DNA of 64,000 bases from Anastrepha obliqua (taxonomy: Eukaryota > Arthropoda > Insecta > Diptera > Tephritidae): assembly GCF_027943255.1 (NCBI RefSeq), contig NC_072897.1, forward strand, positions 61,528,406 through 61,592,405, read 5' to 3'. The position numbers and the translations under genes were made by a program. Position 1 is the stretch's first letter, and every line of letters begins with the position of its first letter. The notes under the pieces were generated by a model that was given only the letters and a program-made list of their open reading frames with translations, did no database searches and was not told where the DNA came from. This document shows, piece after piece, positions 1 through 10,984 of this stretch.

Positions 1-1284
1 AAAAAAGGTATTCAATTTATTTAATTTTGTTTTTTAAATTTATTGACGATTTCGCATTTGAGGTCACACCCTTTATTGTCAAATCCCAACGTACCCTTGT
101 TTCACTTTCGCGGAGTTTTATATACGTATATTTGTATAGATGATTGTACATATGGTACATGTACACATATGGGAGTATGTGCATATATAAGTATGTATAT
201 GTATATGCAAGAAAGTGAAAGGGTGATGCAAAAAATTGAGAGTGTTTATCAACAACAACCACAACTTTCAATTTATTGCCTGTATAGGCTTATTGCAAGC
301 CTTGACTTTCCTTTTGCAAAGGATGCAGGTGCAGGTCATTCCTGGCGGCGACAGAACCAGCGGTAGGAATTGGCGACAGCGGGCGATGACGGCAGCAGCA
401 GTGACCAGAGTAGCAGCGACGGTTACAGCGATGAGAGCAGCGGCGAGTATGGCAGTAACTGCGAGAACTGTGACAGCGGACAGTGATATTGACGAGGGCG
501 ACGAACTGCAAATAAGCAGCGGTGAATTCCACTGTTTTTTTTTTTTTTAGGAACAGAACTGAATTCTTAGCGGCATGCAATTACGGCACTTAGGTAATTT
601 TTATTTTTATGTTTTAGGGCTCACAGTTTCTTTTTCTCTTTTTTTCTTTTAACGGTTTTTGTTTTTTTTTTTATAAAATTGCCTTATTTTTGGCCGAGAA
701 CATTTATATATCACTGTGACCGTTTATATATACATATAAGTACCGCACTGTTTCAACCTTGCACTGTGTATTTTAGTTTATTCTTTTTTATTTATTTTTT
801 TTTTTTAAGCACAAATAGATAATTTGGAACGCTTTTTTACCGCCACTATTTATTATTTTACTGTTTTTAGTTTTATGTATAATTATAATTTAAGAAAAAA
901 AAAATTTTTTTTTTCACTATGTTCCATAAACAGGACACTGTATTACCGCTTCTCTCCCTATATGTTTATGTATGTATGTACACTATGTACTTGTTTTTAT
1001 TTAATTTTGGTTTAAGTCACTGAACCTTTTAGTGAGGGTGGTTTTTATGTTTGTTTGTTTGTTTTTGTCACTCGACGCGAAAACGGACTTGCAAAAATAT
1101 AAACGCAACAGAATACAAAATACAAGGCAATTGTTGCTACTAATTACAGCACTTATTGTTTTTATGTGTTTATTGTTTTGTGTATTTGGAAATAATTTCC
1201 GATTATGTTCACCAATTTATTTTTTTTTTTTAGCACAAGCGGATTAATTATGTTTAATTTTATAATTATGTTTTCACGCACTTA
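1..1284 (-). mobile_element. Internal leader region of an LTR retroelement (partial, no gag recognised)
   Basis: This stretch lies on the internal side of a primer-binding site and LTR, so it should be the 5' untranslated/early gag part of a minus-strand LTR retroelement that continues off the left edge. It is AT-rich with long T runs and microsatellite-like ATGTA tracts near 115-215. I recognise no gag motif on the minus strand. On the plus strand, 367-486 is open and very rich in Ser, Asp and Gly and ends at TGA, but it has no start codon. I see no other gene in it. The assignment rests only on position next to the LTR. Confidence 0.4.
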
Positions 1285-1302
1285 GTCCCTGCTCGGGCGC
1301 CA
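1285..1302 (-). promoter_or_regulatory. Retroelement primer-binding site
   Basis: Read on the minus strand the site is TGGCGCCCGAGCAGGGAC, an 18-base match to the 3'-end complement typical of tRNA-Lys-type primer-binding sites. It starts directly after the inner end of the LTR, as expected for minus-strand DNA priming. The tRNA identity is inferred from similarity to known TGGCGCC-type sites. Confidence 0.75.
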
Positions 1303-1722
1303 TGAAAAGTCTCAAGCTTTTTTGAGATGAGAAATTAATTTACGTGGGAATGCGCGAATTGCCTGTTAAATAAAATGCGAGCGCGTTCGGTGGTAACTTC
1401 ACAAGTGATTTATTTATTTTTGAATTCAAGTTTTTATAGTGTCTTAGCCTAACGGATTAAGTTCAAATTTATGTAATTGGAGTAAATGTGTATTGCTCTG
1501 TTACGTTTATGTAATATAGGTGTTTATACATATATAGTGCTATTTTAAATTCATATACGGTACAGTATTTGTATTGAACAGTATTTTTAGAAAACAGTAA
1601 GCTTAATATTGAAACGTTACGAGAAATTATGGAATTTAACAATTATGATAATAATGATTAAAATTAAATTAAATATATAAAATTAAATTAATAATTAAAA
1701 TTCTAAGCCATTTGGCGTAACA
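1303..1722 (-). repeat. LTR of a retroelement (5' LTR, minus strand)
   Basis: The 420-bp segment has TG...CA ends (plus-strand TGAAAAGTC...GCGTAACA), abuts the primer-binding site on one side and Helitron sequence on the other. The junction is exact: sequence from 1723 (AGGTTCATTACTACC) resumes inside the Helitron as compared with the uninterrupted Helitron copy near 24750. On the minus strand an AT-rich TATAA-like stretch lies near 1430 and an AATAAA-like stretch near 1415. The partner LTR is outside the window, so the target duplication cannot be confirmed. Superfamily is unassigned; Ty3/gypsy is likely from the primer site. Confidence 0.7.
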
Positions 1723-1762
1723 AGGTTCATTACTACCACTACCCGATCAAGAGTCAAAGTTT

Positions 1763-2392
1763 TTGCAAATTTATTTCATTAATGACAACTATGATGACGG
1801 TGATGATGCACGGTGTGCATTTTCCAGAAATATAAACAGAGTCATTATGAGAGAGTTACAAGATTTATTACACACACACAATGTTTTGGTGCAAAATTTT
1901 GAAACAACAATCGAAAGATTGTCATCTGATAATCATAAAATTAAAATTGATGCAAATAAAACGCCTGCCGGCGAACATCGTGGAAGATACAATCAACCAA
2001 CTTCAAGCAACGAGGTTGCAATTGTTATATGTGGAGATGAATTTCAACCAAGAGATATTGTTTTGCAAAGAAGAAATGATACACTGCAACCTGTTAATGA
2101 AACGCATCGAAAATATGATGCATTACAATATCCTCTTATGTTCTGTCGTGGTGAAGATGGTTATTCTATTGATATAAAACAAATAAATCCAGCAAATGGT
2201 CAAGAAACAAATGAAACTGTAAGCGCAATGAATTATTATGCATACAGAATCATGATAAGAGAAAATCAAGAGAATCACATTTTAAAATGTGGTAAATTAT
2301 TTCATCAGTATATTGTTGACATGTATGCGAAAATAGAAACAGAACGATTGAATTACATTAGATTCAACCAAAGAAAATTACGCTGTGACTAA
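1763..2392 (+). pseudogene. Helitron Rep/helicase protein, N-terminal region (fragment)
   Basis: The 209-codon open stretch matches the N-terminal non-catalytic region of the Helitron polyprotein preserved in the second copy at 24085-25328. It contains the conserved INPANGQETN-type segment and the MIRENQENHIL...FHQYIVDMYAKIE segment typical of Helitron-like proteins just before the Rep domain. The true N-terminus is lost because the LTR element interrupts the frame at 1722. A one-base shift near 2040 relative to the family (the VICGDEFQPRD region) alters the local frame compared with the sister copy. It stops at 2390 before the Rep domain, so no functional protein is expected. Confidence 0.75.
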
Positions 2393-3970
2393 TACATACA
2401 TTTACGAGATGCAATTAACAACGATACCAACGTTAATAACATTGGTCAAATGGTAATATTACCTTCATCGTATACAGGCAGTCCAAGGCATATGCATGAA
2501 ACGCCCAAGATGCAATGTGTTATGTCAGAAATTATGGTCGACCCGACTTATTCATAACTTTCACATGCAATCCGAAATGGGATGATATTAAGAATCATTT
2601 ATAAACTGGGCAATCAGCTACTGATAGGCATGACATTACTGCAAGAGTGTTTAGACGAAAGCTACAGTCTCTAATGGATTTCATTGTAAAACATAAAGTT
2701 TACAGAGATGTACAATGTTTCATGTATTCTGTGGAATGGCAAAAAAGAGGCTTGCCTCATGCGCATATTTTGATTTGGTTAAAATAAAAACTAACCACAG
2801 ATAAAATTGATCATATTATATTATATGTGCTGAAATTCCAGATATAAATGAAGATCCAGAATTACATACTACTGTAACCAAAAACATGATTCATGGATCG
2901 TGTGGTACGTTAAATCAAAATTCTCCATGTATGGTTGATGGTAAATGTTCAAAAAACTACCCATTGTACCGTAGAAGATCACCAGAAGATAATGGAAAAC
3001 AGTCACTGTGAAAATAAATAATCAAGATGTGGAGATCGATAACCGTTGGATAGTTCCGTATTCCAAATTATTATCGAAAACATTTAACGCACATATAAAT
3101 GTTGAATATTGTAACTCCGTAAAATCCATGAAATACATATGCAAATATATTAATAAGGGAAGTGACATGGCAGTATTTGGAGTTGTAAATCGAATGATGA
3201 AATTACTAATTACCAAATGGGAAGATACATTTGTAGCAACGAAGCAGTTTGGAGAATATTATCATATCCGATTCATGATCGCCATCCAGCTGTTATTCAT
3301 TTGTCAGTTCATTTAGAAAATGAACAAAGTGTTTATTTCACTGAAAATACTGCTCAACAAATGGCCGAACGACCACCAGCATGTGAAACAGATTCATTTG
3401 AAAGAGCATTGCTTTATTCAAATGTTCCTAAATATTATACTTGGAATGCATCATCAAGGTCCTGGGTAGGAAGGCAACGAGGAATACCTGTAGATGGATA
3501 TCCAGGTGTTCATTTGGGTGATGCAATCGGACGACCTTACGCTGTGCATCCAAGTAAAGTGGAATGTTTCTATTTACGTTTACTCTTAGTTGATATTCCC
3601 GGCCCAAGATCATTCGAAAGTTTGAAACGAGTTAATGGTCATCTTTGTTGTACTTATCAGCAAGCATGCAAAGAATTGAATTTGCTGAAAATGATAATCA
3701 GTGGGATGCAACTCTTATGGATGCATGTGCAACAAGTTCTCCACACCAAATAAGAACACTATTTGCCATCATTATTGCTACATGTTTCCCAGCAAACCCA
3801 AAAGAATTGTGGAGTACTTACCAAGAATACATAACAGAAGATATCCTACATCAAGTACGTCGCATTACTGCAAATCCAAATTTGAATTATACAGATGAAT
3901 TATATAATGAGGCATTAATTAAAATCGAAGACTTTTGCCTGATGATTGCAAATAAACTCTGAGTGAGTTA
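2393..3970 (+). pseudogene. Helitron Rep (HUH nuclease) domain, broken
   Basis: Pieces in several frames spell the Rep domain of Helitrons. The NYGRPDLFITFTCNP-type motif lies near 2530-2570. The HUH metal-binding motif PHAHILIW is at about 2755-2775, with both His codons intact. The catalytic tyrosine motif YICKYINKG is at about 3133-3160. Lesions include a frameshift near 2499, a TAA at 2602-2604, a frameshift near 2815-2825, a TAA near 2787 (this copy only), a 44-bp deletion near 2965 and a shift near 3195. The first three are shared with the other Helitron copy. HUH nickases cut and rejoin the transposon ends in known family members; this one cannot be made whole. Confidence 0.8.
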
Positions 3971-3973
3971 GGT

Positions 3974-5176
3974 ATGATCGCACCAAATCGACCGATGCAT
4001 GATGCATACAAAGCAGAATTAAGACGTAAAAAAGAATATGATCGAAATGATCTGAACACATTTGTAACAACAAACCTACCAAAATTAAACACAGAACAAA
4101 GTCAGGCATATGACACAATTATAGACAATGTTGCAAATGAAAGAGGAGGAATATTATTCTTAGATGCACCAGGTGGGACTGGAAAAACGTTTTTGCTGTC
4201 GTTAATTTTGGCCACCATTCGATCACAGAATAATATTGCATTGGCTTTGGCATCATCTGGAATAGCGGCAACTTTATTGGACGGCGGTCGCACTGCACAT
4301 TCTGCATTAAAGTTACCATTAAATATGCAAGTAAATGAAGAACCAACTTGCAACATTTCTAAAAATTCTGGAATGGGAAAGGTTTTTCAAATATGTAAAA
4401 TTATTGTATGGGATGAATGTACGATGGCTCATAAAAAATCACTGGAAGCCTTAAATAGAACAATGAAAGATTTTCGAAATAACACAAACATATTTGGTGG
4501 TGCACTAATTCTATTGGCCGGTGATTTTCGACAAACTTTGCTTGTTATTCCCCAATCAACAGCAGCTGATGAATTGAGAGCGTGCCTTAAATCTTCTAAT
4601 CTGTAGAGATATGTTCAAAAAATCACATTAACTACTAATGTTCGTGTGCAGTTACAGAATGATCCAACAGCTGCTGAATTTTCCGAACAATTGTTGCAAA
4701 TTGGAAATGGACGAAAGCCAATTGATAAGAATACAGGCATGGTCACACTTCCAACTAATTTTTGTACCGTAACAGAATCAAGAGTACAATTAGTGCAAAA
4801 TGTATTCCCAAATATTGCACAAAACTATCGAAATCAAGATTGGCTAAGCGAGAGAGCTATATTAGCTGCCAAAAATGTCGATGTCAATGGGTGAAGATGT
4901 CTTGAAGATGTTTTTATTCCGCGCATTCCAATGATTTCAACAGATTTGCCTTTTGATTTTAAGCGACTTCAATTTCCCATTCGCCTTGCTTTTGCTATTA
5001 CAATCAATAAGTCTCAAGGTCAAACACTTCAATTATGTGGAATTGACCTAACTTATCTATGCTTTGGACATGGGCAACTGTATGTAGGATGTTCTCGAGT
5101 AGGGAAACCATCGTTACATTATATTTATACACCGCATGAAAATAAAACCAAAAATTTTGTGTATCAGAAGGCTTGA
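3974..5176 (+). pseudogene. Helitron Pif1-like helicase domain, broken
   Basis: The open stretch 3974-4606 carries Walker A (APGGTGKTF), Walker B (VWDECTMAHK) and the GDFRQ motif of Pif1-family 5'-3' DNA helicases, which unwind DNA during rolling-circle transposition. A TAG at 4603-4605 ends it, where the sister copy has a Trp codon. The next stretch (4646-4894) continues the family sequence and then loses about 300 bp at 4887, with a small GAAGATGT duplication at the scar. 4931-5176 restores the C-terminal motif (FAITINKSQGQT...GQLYVGCSRV) and a normal stop. Compared with the intact 584-codon frame of copy 2, this gene is dead. Confidence 0.85.
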
Positions 5177-5326
5177 GAATAAGTTGTTAGTTTACAATCA
5201 ATAAAGTAAGTCACTAAAATAAATATAACATTGTTATTAGAATAAGTCACAAAATAATGGCCGACCATGAATTAAATGATGAAGCAAGAAAAAAACGAAG
5301 AACACTTTTCATTTATATTTTTCTTT

Positions 5327-5356
5327 CACCCAGCGAAGCGGGTGAGGGTCTGCTAG
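5327..5356 (+). other. Helitron 3' terminus (hairpin plus CTAG)
   Basis: CACCC-AGCGAAGC-GGGTG at 5327-5344 forms a 5-bp GC stem, followed 8 bases later by CTAG at 5353-5356 and a T. This is the classical Helitron termination signal. The same hairpin and CTAG are seen at 20803-20832 (minus), and related GCCCAGCGAAG versions at 13927-13954 and 31906-31935. Confidence 0.85.
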
Positions 5357-6343
5357 TTTTGCATATAAGCTGATGCATGCACCTTACTAGTCGGCAGTCC
5401 GTCGGCGCCCGCGGCTTTGTTGTTTTTTAGCCGCGTAAATCGCTATTCTCACCTCGTGATGGTCGGGTAGCAGAACGACAGTCCCGTCGTCAACGATTGG
5501 GATATCGGGATCTTCACTGGATGTCAGTCACCAGATCGCCGTCTCTGTTCTTACAGGAAAACGCCCCGTTATTGCACCCTTCTGTAAGCCGCCGAACTTC
5601 CTGGTAGAATTTTCGGGTGTTGTTCCTATTGACCAGCATCTTAAACTACTCGGACTCACGTATTTCGCGCTCTCGTTTTTTTCTTTCTGATAAAACGTCT
5701 CTCTTCCTTTCTGAGCTCCTGGTAGCGATCCCACACGGCTCGCGTTGCGCCCGATCGCAGTGTGACTCTATAGGCAGCATCTTTCCTTTCTGCGGCAGCA
5801 TGACACTTCTCATCGTACCAACTGTTTTTTCGGGTTCGCCGGAATCCGATTTCTTCTTCGGCAGCGATGCGTTGAGAACGAGAAATCTTGCTCCATTGCT
5901 CGTGCATACCTGAGAGCAGGATTGAGAATCGAGTGGCGAAACTTTTGGCTGTCTGTTGTGATTGAAGCTTTCTGATGGCGAACATTCTTCTTTTTTGCTG
6001 CCCAGAGGCGTGTGCGTGGTTTGGTTGCAACAAGATAATGATCCGAGTCGATGTTGGGTCATCGTATCGTAGGTATATCTAAAACACTAGAAGCATGTCT
6101 TCCATCTATCGCAACAAGATCGATCTGGTTTCGTGTGTTTCGATCAGGAGACCGCCACGTAGCTTGGTGTATCTTCTTGTGCTGAAATCTGGTGCAGCGG
6201 ACTACCATGTTTCGGGCCCCGGCGAAATCGATCAACCTCTGTCCGTTACCGGAAGTTTCATTGTGCAGGCTGAACTTTCCGACAGTGGGATCAAAAATTC
6301 CCTCTTTGCACACCCTGGCGCCGCCAAGCACGACTTTTATGTC
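5357..6343 (-). pseudogene. RTE-type LINE fragment (endonuclease/RT), decayed
   Basis: On the minus strand this matches the better-preserved RTE element at 54628-57850. The stretch 6059-6331 encodes the endonuclease segment around KFSLHNETSGNGQRLIDF, and 5528-6033 encodes the linker before the reverse transcriptase. It begins at TTTTGCATA, corresponding to the middle of the RT in the other copy, because Helitron copy 1 inserted there (A^T target). An internal deletion removes the bases between TTACTAG and TCGGCAGTCC near 5388. The upstream end at 6343 stops abruptly in the endonuclease and joins AT-rich DNA. It keeps about 22 bp near 6080-6100 that are deleted in the other copy. Confidence 0.8.
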
Positions 6344-6640
6344 GTGAAGAAGAAAAAAAAAATTAGTTTAATATAGTTAATTAATAATATTTAGTACAGA
6401 AAGATGTATTAATGCGTATATTTATAACTGATATAAGGATATTTGATTATATGCTTATTTTACATAGAGATACAAAGTGTGATAGAATATTAACTTTGGT
6501 GGTTTATATAAAATATTTTATATGAAAATCCTACAAAAATCAAAAATTAGCAAATCAAAATTTTGAAACAGCATCAAATATGATACATTAGTGCGTACAT
6601 AGAAATGTATGCTTTAATATATGTATGTACATTTGTACGT
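6344..6640. other. AT-rich stretch without recognised feature
   Basis: About 300 bp of A/T-rich sequence with short TATGTATGTA tracts lies between the truncated RTE fragment and the Jockey 3' end. I see no coding sequence, RNA gene or terminal repeat in it. Confidence 0.5.
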
Positions 6641-8010
6641 TTACCGTTGTTGTAGCAGTACCTTTGCCGTGTCCGTGTAGCGTAATCACCGGTCGTCTTC
6701 GTCTAGCTCATATAACAGTAGGCCCAGGAAATTAGCTGTTTCGACCGGTTGGGTCCAGTGGGAGAGGGGTGTTAGATGAGTGGGTTTAATGGGGCATGTG
6801 AAAAGGTGGTTAGTGTTGTGCGGGGTGCCTTCACATGCTGGACATATGTTTAGTACGTCGGGGTCGATTCTGGATAAGTACGAGTTTACCCTGCAACAAT
6901 ATCCAGAACGTAATTGTGCCAAGGTTACGCGGGACTTTCGGGGAAGTTGGAGCTCTTCGTCTGCAATTGGTGGTGGTTGGACTCCTATAACGGCATTCGG
7001 AGGTCGGGAGCTTAAGAAGGTGGTAATGGTCTCCCGATGAATGTCGTTTATGGCCTGTCTGTACACTGTCCGATCTTGGATTGGTCTGTATGTTTTGTCT
7101 GAGATCTCGTCCGCGTAGTTGAGGAGATGCATCCTGATGTACCTGGGAGGTGGCTCAAAGGGTCGCCGGGTGGTGAAAAGGGTCGCCGTGGATTTAGTGG
7201 AGGAGAGTTGTAAATTCCTCGCAGTGAAGAAGCGAGAAAGGCTAGCGAGGTAGTCGCTTACCTTGGATCATAGGCCATTATCGTGCAGTCGTCGGCGTAT
7301 GAGACCAGGGAGACTCCCTGTGGTGGCTGGGGGAGTTTCGAGATAGAGAAGTTGAAAAGCAAGGGTGAAAGGACACTCCCCTGCGGTACGCCTGGCTTTA
7401 TTTTCCTACGTTTAGATGTTCGCTCTCGAAATATCACCGACGAATGACGACCACTCAGGTAGTTCGCGGTCCACCTCTTGAGCCCTGGTGGGAGTGTCGA
7501 CTGTTAAATGTCCTCTAGTAGCGTGGCGTGGCTGACTGTATCAAAAGCCTTTTTGGATCCAACGCTATTAGGACAGTCCTCTCGCAGGGGCGATTTTGGT
7601 TGAGACCGCGGTTTACCAAGGGGTTTATGACGGTGAGTGCCGTGGTGGTGCTATGCACTCTTCGGAGGCCATGCTGGTGTGAGGCTGCGGTCAGGTGTTT
7701 CGTAAAGAGTGGGAGTAGAAGGGCCTCAAGAGTCTTCACTACTGTGGAAAAGAGAGTTATCGGGCAATAAGACTCCCCTTGGTTGGCGGGTTTCCCAGGC
7801 TTCAGGATCCGCACGACCGTTGAAGGTGATATTCACATTGTCATTGTGCTTCGGCGGGTTCAACAGGGACCTTACGGTGGACTAGAGCTGGCTCACATCA
7901 GAGGTGAAGTTACAGGACTTCAAATGCTCTTCGCATTTGTTCCGCTTGTGTTGGGTTACCAATTGCCGTATCTCGTAAATGAGATCCTTTATCCGAGGAT
8001 CCCCTGGATC
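6641..8010 (-). pseudogene. Jockey-clade LINE, 5'-truncated and decayed
   Basis: The minus-strand stretch 6686-7132 encodes the C-terminal region of a Jockey-type protein, including LAQLRSGYCCRVNSYLSRI and the Cys/His segment CPACEGTPHNTNHLFTC, a common end of insect Jockey proteins. Further upstream on that strand, 7250-7420 reads as PQGSVLSPLLF and SYADDC, the reverse-transcriptase core. 7515-7814 reads as the fingers region (LKPGKPANQGESYCPITL). These parts are in different frames and separated by stops. The 3' end carries the GTTGTTGTAG tract (plus strand near 6645), i.e. a CAA-rich tail. The 5' end fades near 8010. No endonuclease or ORF1 remains. Confidence 0.82.
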
Positions 8011-8615
8011 GGCCTGGCGTAGGCGATCACGCTTGTTCACCACAACAGCTGCTTCAGCTGGAAAATTGCTCCGTCCGCTTGCTCAGTGCTTAGGCAAAGG
8101 CAATTCGAAGCATTCGCATGTTTTTCCTGTCGTTTTTTTGTGTATACGAGCAAAAACATAGTTTCTCGCATCTAGAACTTGTTACAACAATTTTCTCTTC
8201 CCCTTGTTTTCGGCCGACCGACCGCATAAATATACCGTTTGCCAAAAATTGAGTGATTATGACTCCATCTTTTCACTTTCTCAATGGATAAAGTAAACGA
8301 AAGAAAAAGAAGGGAAAACATGGTGACGAGTTTTAATTGGCGAGATTGATATCTTTGCTACATAAAAACAATACGGCAGGGGCGTTGTCGATTTGCCGCC
8401 AAACAATCTAAACTGTTCCTTTATGTTCCTCATTCATTAAATGAGCCAACCACATCTTCCCTCATGAGCCTTAGCTGCCCGTAAGCATATTTATCTTTAG
8501 GAAAACAAAAGCATTCAGGAACCGTCAATTTTTGTCGTGGCAAAAGCACGCATCTTTGCATATACATATATACATATGGTATGTATGCATATTCATATAC
8601 ATATATGTAAATATT
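8011..8615. other. Intergenic stretch without recognised gene
   Basis: Roughly 600 bp that contain no convincing open frame or known repeat. ATACATATATAC-type microsatellite lies near 8560-8610. It ends where the MITE terminal sequence GCTGAAAACAGTGAACG begins. Confidence 0.45.
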
Positions 8616-9149
8616 GCTGAAAACAGTGAACGACGTAAACGCAGTCCCCTGTCAGCTGTTAAGATCAAACTAATGAGAACCCCATGTAAATACAAAATTA
8701 CTTCCTTCCGTATCGTGGTATCGTAGATTTTATTTCACGATTTTTGAAAATTCCCGTAGAACCCTGTCAGCTGATAGCTCTCCCACCACACAGTGTTGCC
8801 AAGCAGTACAATCGAAATCATTTACAAAATAAACTTAGAAAAATTATAATTTTTATTAAAATAACTTGAAAACAATGTTGAATAATGCTAATTATAGAAA
8901 AATTAAATATTTGCATTTGTTGGTTTTTGGCTTTGGTTTATTAAACAATGAAAAATTGTAACTGATAACGCGGATGTGTGAAAAAGTGTGTAAGCAAAAA
9001 TGTCAATGGCAACATTGTGTAGATACAACCAAACACATACACATGCAAACCGATGTATTGTGTAAATATGTATATTAATTAAAAGAACGCGGTTGTTCCC
9101 AGGAGCTGAGCGTTTGTGCTCGTTAGGGGCTGCGGTAACGGACTGCATA
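8616..9149 (+). repeat. MITE-like element, copy 1 (plus orientation)
   Basis: The segment starts with GCTGAAAACAGTGAACGACG and runs through CGCAGTCCCCTGTCAGCTG, then TTGGTTTTTGGCTTTGG, to GCTGCGGTAACGGACTGC. The same series appears at 20018-20549 and at 20550-20802 joined to 26440-26701. Ends in the other copies are inverted (GCTGAAAACAGTG versus CACTGTTTTCAGC), so this is a short non-coding inverted-repeat element. Its last ~25 bp are replaced by the start of a second, inverted copy. Confidence 0.7.
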
Positions 9150-9494
9150 TTGCTGAAAACAGTGAACACCGTACGCAGTCCTTACCGCAGTCAAATAGTT
9201 CATTTATCTAATATATAATTAACATTATTCAACAGTGTATTATTTAAATAAAAATTATAATTTTTCTAAGTTTATTTTATAAATGATTTCGAAATGTACT
9301 GCTTGGCAACTTGTGTGGTGAGAGAGCAATCAGGTGACAGGGTATTACGGGAATTTTTAAATATCGCAAAATAAAATCTACGATACTACGATATTGAAGG
9401 AAGGAATGTTTCATTTATATTACATGGGGTTCTCTGTAGTTTGATCGTAACAGCTAACAGGGATTGCGTTTACGTCGGTGACTGTTTGCAGCAT
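9150..9494 (-). repeat. MITE-like element, copy 2 (inverted, internally deleted)
   Basis: It begins with TGCTGAAAACAGTGAACACC and ends with GACTGTTTGCAGCAT. Between them, 9196-9480 is the reverse complement of 8640-8900 of the neighbouring copy. The middle third of the element is missing. Together with copy 1 it makes a head-to-head foldback of about 880 bp. Confidence 0.65.
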
Positions 9495-9529
9495 CACAGT
9501 GGTAAAGATTTATACGAACAATTCTCATT

Positions 9530-10980
9530 TACTTTTATTTGGTTAGAGCCCTCCTGAATGCTGGGCACCTATAGTTTCCGACAATATGGCTTATGTTTTC
9601 CCTGCTGTCGGTCTCACACATTTTGGACTATTTTGACAATTCTTTTGTACATACATATCAACTGCAGCAACCGTGACCTATCTCACGACTCATCGCCCTA
9701 TCATATCTATAGTACATCTATACATAATATGAGCGTAAACACCCGAATGATCGAATTCCTGCCTGCCATATGCTAAAACAATAATTCTGTTTTGATATGC
9801 GTATACATATTTGTATGTGAGTATGCACACTTGATAGCCTAGCATATGTATATACATATTTTTATTCTGAACTGGCAGCAAAAAATGCTTATTAATATAC
9901 ACATATGCATGTACATACAACCGCACACACAGGCCACTCACTTCATTCCTCTATATGCGTATCTCGTCCAAAGCTAAAATTCTATGCCTAGTGACTACAA
10001 GAACAAAATGCAATAATAGGCGCAGCCGTAGCGGCCATGATTCTTGTTACTATGGTTCTGAACAGTCTAAAATAGTCGCGGCGGCGCTGAACAGTTTTAA
10101 ATATTGTACAGGTATATTTCTTAAAGAAATATTTCCCAATATTTAGTGAATCTTGAATTTTTATCATGTCGAATTGTCGCGGCTCCGTATATTTCTTTGC
10201 AACCACATATGTATGTAAATATGTCTTCTAAATGATCGACAACCGCAGCTGCTGTTCGTCAAGTGCGCCCATGAACGTACACAGAAGACAGCAACAAGTA
10301 GCTTATAAAACAGTTCTCTCCCTGACATTTTGATTTTTGGTGTTTGGTCGAGCTCCTCCTCCCATTTGAGGTGTGCGTCTTAATTTTGTTCCACAAATAG
10401 AATGACCTACAGTTTTAAGTCGACTCCGAACGGCATATATTTTTATGAGAAGCTTTTTTATGGCAGAAATACAATAGGAGGTTTGCCATTGCCTGCCGAG
10501 GGGCGGCAGCTATTAGAAAAATGTTTTCCTTAATTTTGGTGTTTCACTCAGATTCGAACCTACGTTCTCTCTGTGAATTCCAAATGGTAGTCACGCACCA
10601 ACCCATTCGGCTACGGCGGCCGCCGGACATTTTGATACTAGAAGAAAATTTCGAAACAATTATTTTATGTTCTCTGATACTCGTAGTAGGTAAATAGTTA
10701 ATTAGTATATTACTTAACGTACGTAGTTCTCCAGCATATGCAAAATTAAAAACTTACACTGAAGTCAGAGTGCGGATTGTTTGGTATAATATATCATATG
10801 TATATGTTTTTGGATGATTTGCTTTTTCTAAGTCACTATTGAAGTAAGCATATTTGTTTCTTATGATAAAGTGCCTGTAGCTAGCCTGCAGCGTTAATAT
10901 TCTTTCTTCCTACATACATACGAATTTTACTAAAATGCTGTTTAATTTGACCAATTGAGTATATTTTTGTAAACTTTTGT
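9530..10980 (-). repeat. Dispersed repeat family D, copy 1 (split by a SINE)
   Basis: In reverse orientation this matches 35940-37340 and 59742-61330. Shared landmarks include CTGTAGCTAGCCTGCAG near 10875, ACGTACGTAGTTCTCC near 10718, GCAGCTGCTGTTCGTC near 10245, CGCGGCTCCGTAT near 10180 and the segment GCGGCCATGATTCTTG near 10030. It is non-coding. A tRNA-SINE sits in it at 10335-10625 with a clean 11-bp target duplication. Confidence 0.75.
10335..10625 (-). mobile_element. tRNA-derived SINE, copy 1
   Basis: On the minus strand the element starts with a tRNA-like head. The A-box-like TAGCCGAATGGGTTGG is followed about 50 bases later by a B box GGTTCGAATCT, an internal RNA polymerase III promoter. 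The body then runs toward CTCGGCC/ACCAAACACC. It is flanked by an 11-bp direct repeat, GACATTTTGAT, at 10324-10334 and 10626-10636. Sister repeats near 36765 and 60485 show the site without the insertion. Its tail end is slightly shorter than in copy 2. SINEs encode no protein and depend on a LINE for mobilisation. Confidence 0.9.
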
Positions 10981-10984
10981 TGAA

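Larger units (their letters stand above)
1723..5356 (+). mobile_element. Helitron copy 1 (5' end cut by LTR element / window edge)
   Basis: This is a rolling-circle transposon of the Rep/helicase type. It is nearly identical to the complete copy at 20803-26439 on the other strand, but the first part is missing because an LTR element was inserted and the window starts there. The 3' end is CTAG at 5353-5356 preceded by a GC hairpin, followed by T, as expected for A^TC...CTRR^T insertion. It carries copy-specific damage: a 44-bp deletion near 2965 and loss of about 300 bp of helicase near 4887. Right of the end, RTE LINE sequence begins, so the Helitron jumped into an RTE copy. Confidence 0.88.

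Noticed and set aside
17..271. 84-codon minus-strand open frame
   Set aside because: Tyr/His/Leu-rich translation of ATGTA-type microsatellite with no motif; not a gene.
290..580. Cys/His/Arg-rich minus-strand frame
   Set aside because: It is the antisense of a serine/aspartate-codon repeat; the Cys spacing is not a zinc-finger pattern.
1303..1722. LTR considered as part of the gypsy element at 37673-52885
   Set aside because: No sequence shared with the 3' region near 37400-37660 and no linking internal sequence; kept as a separate element.
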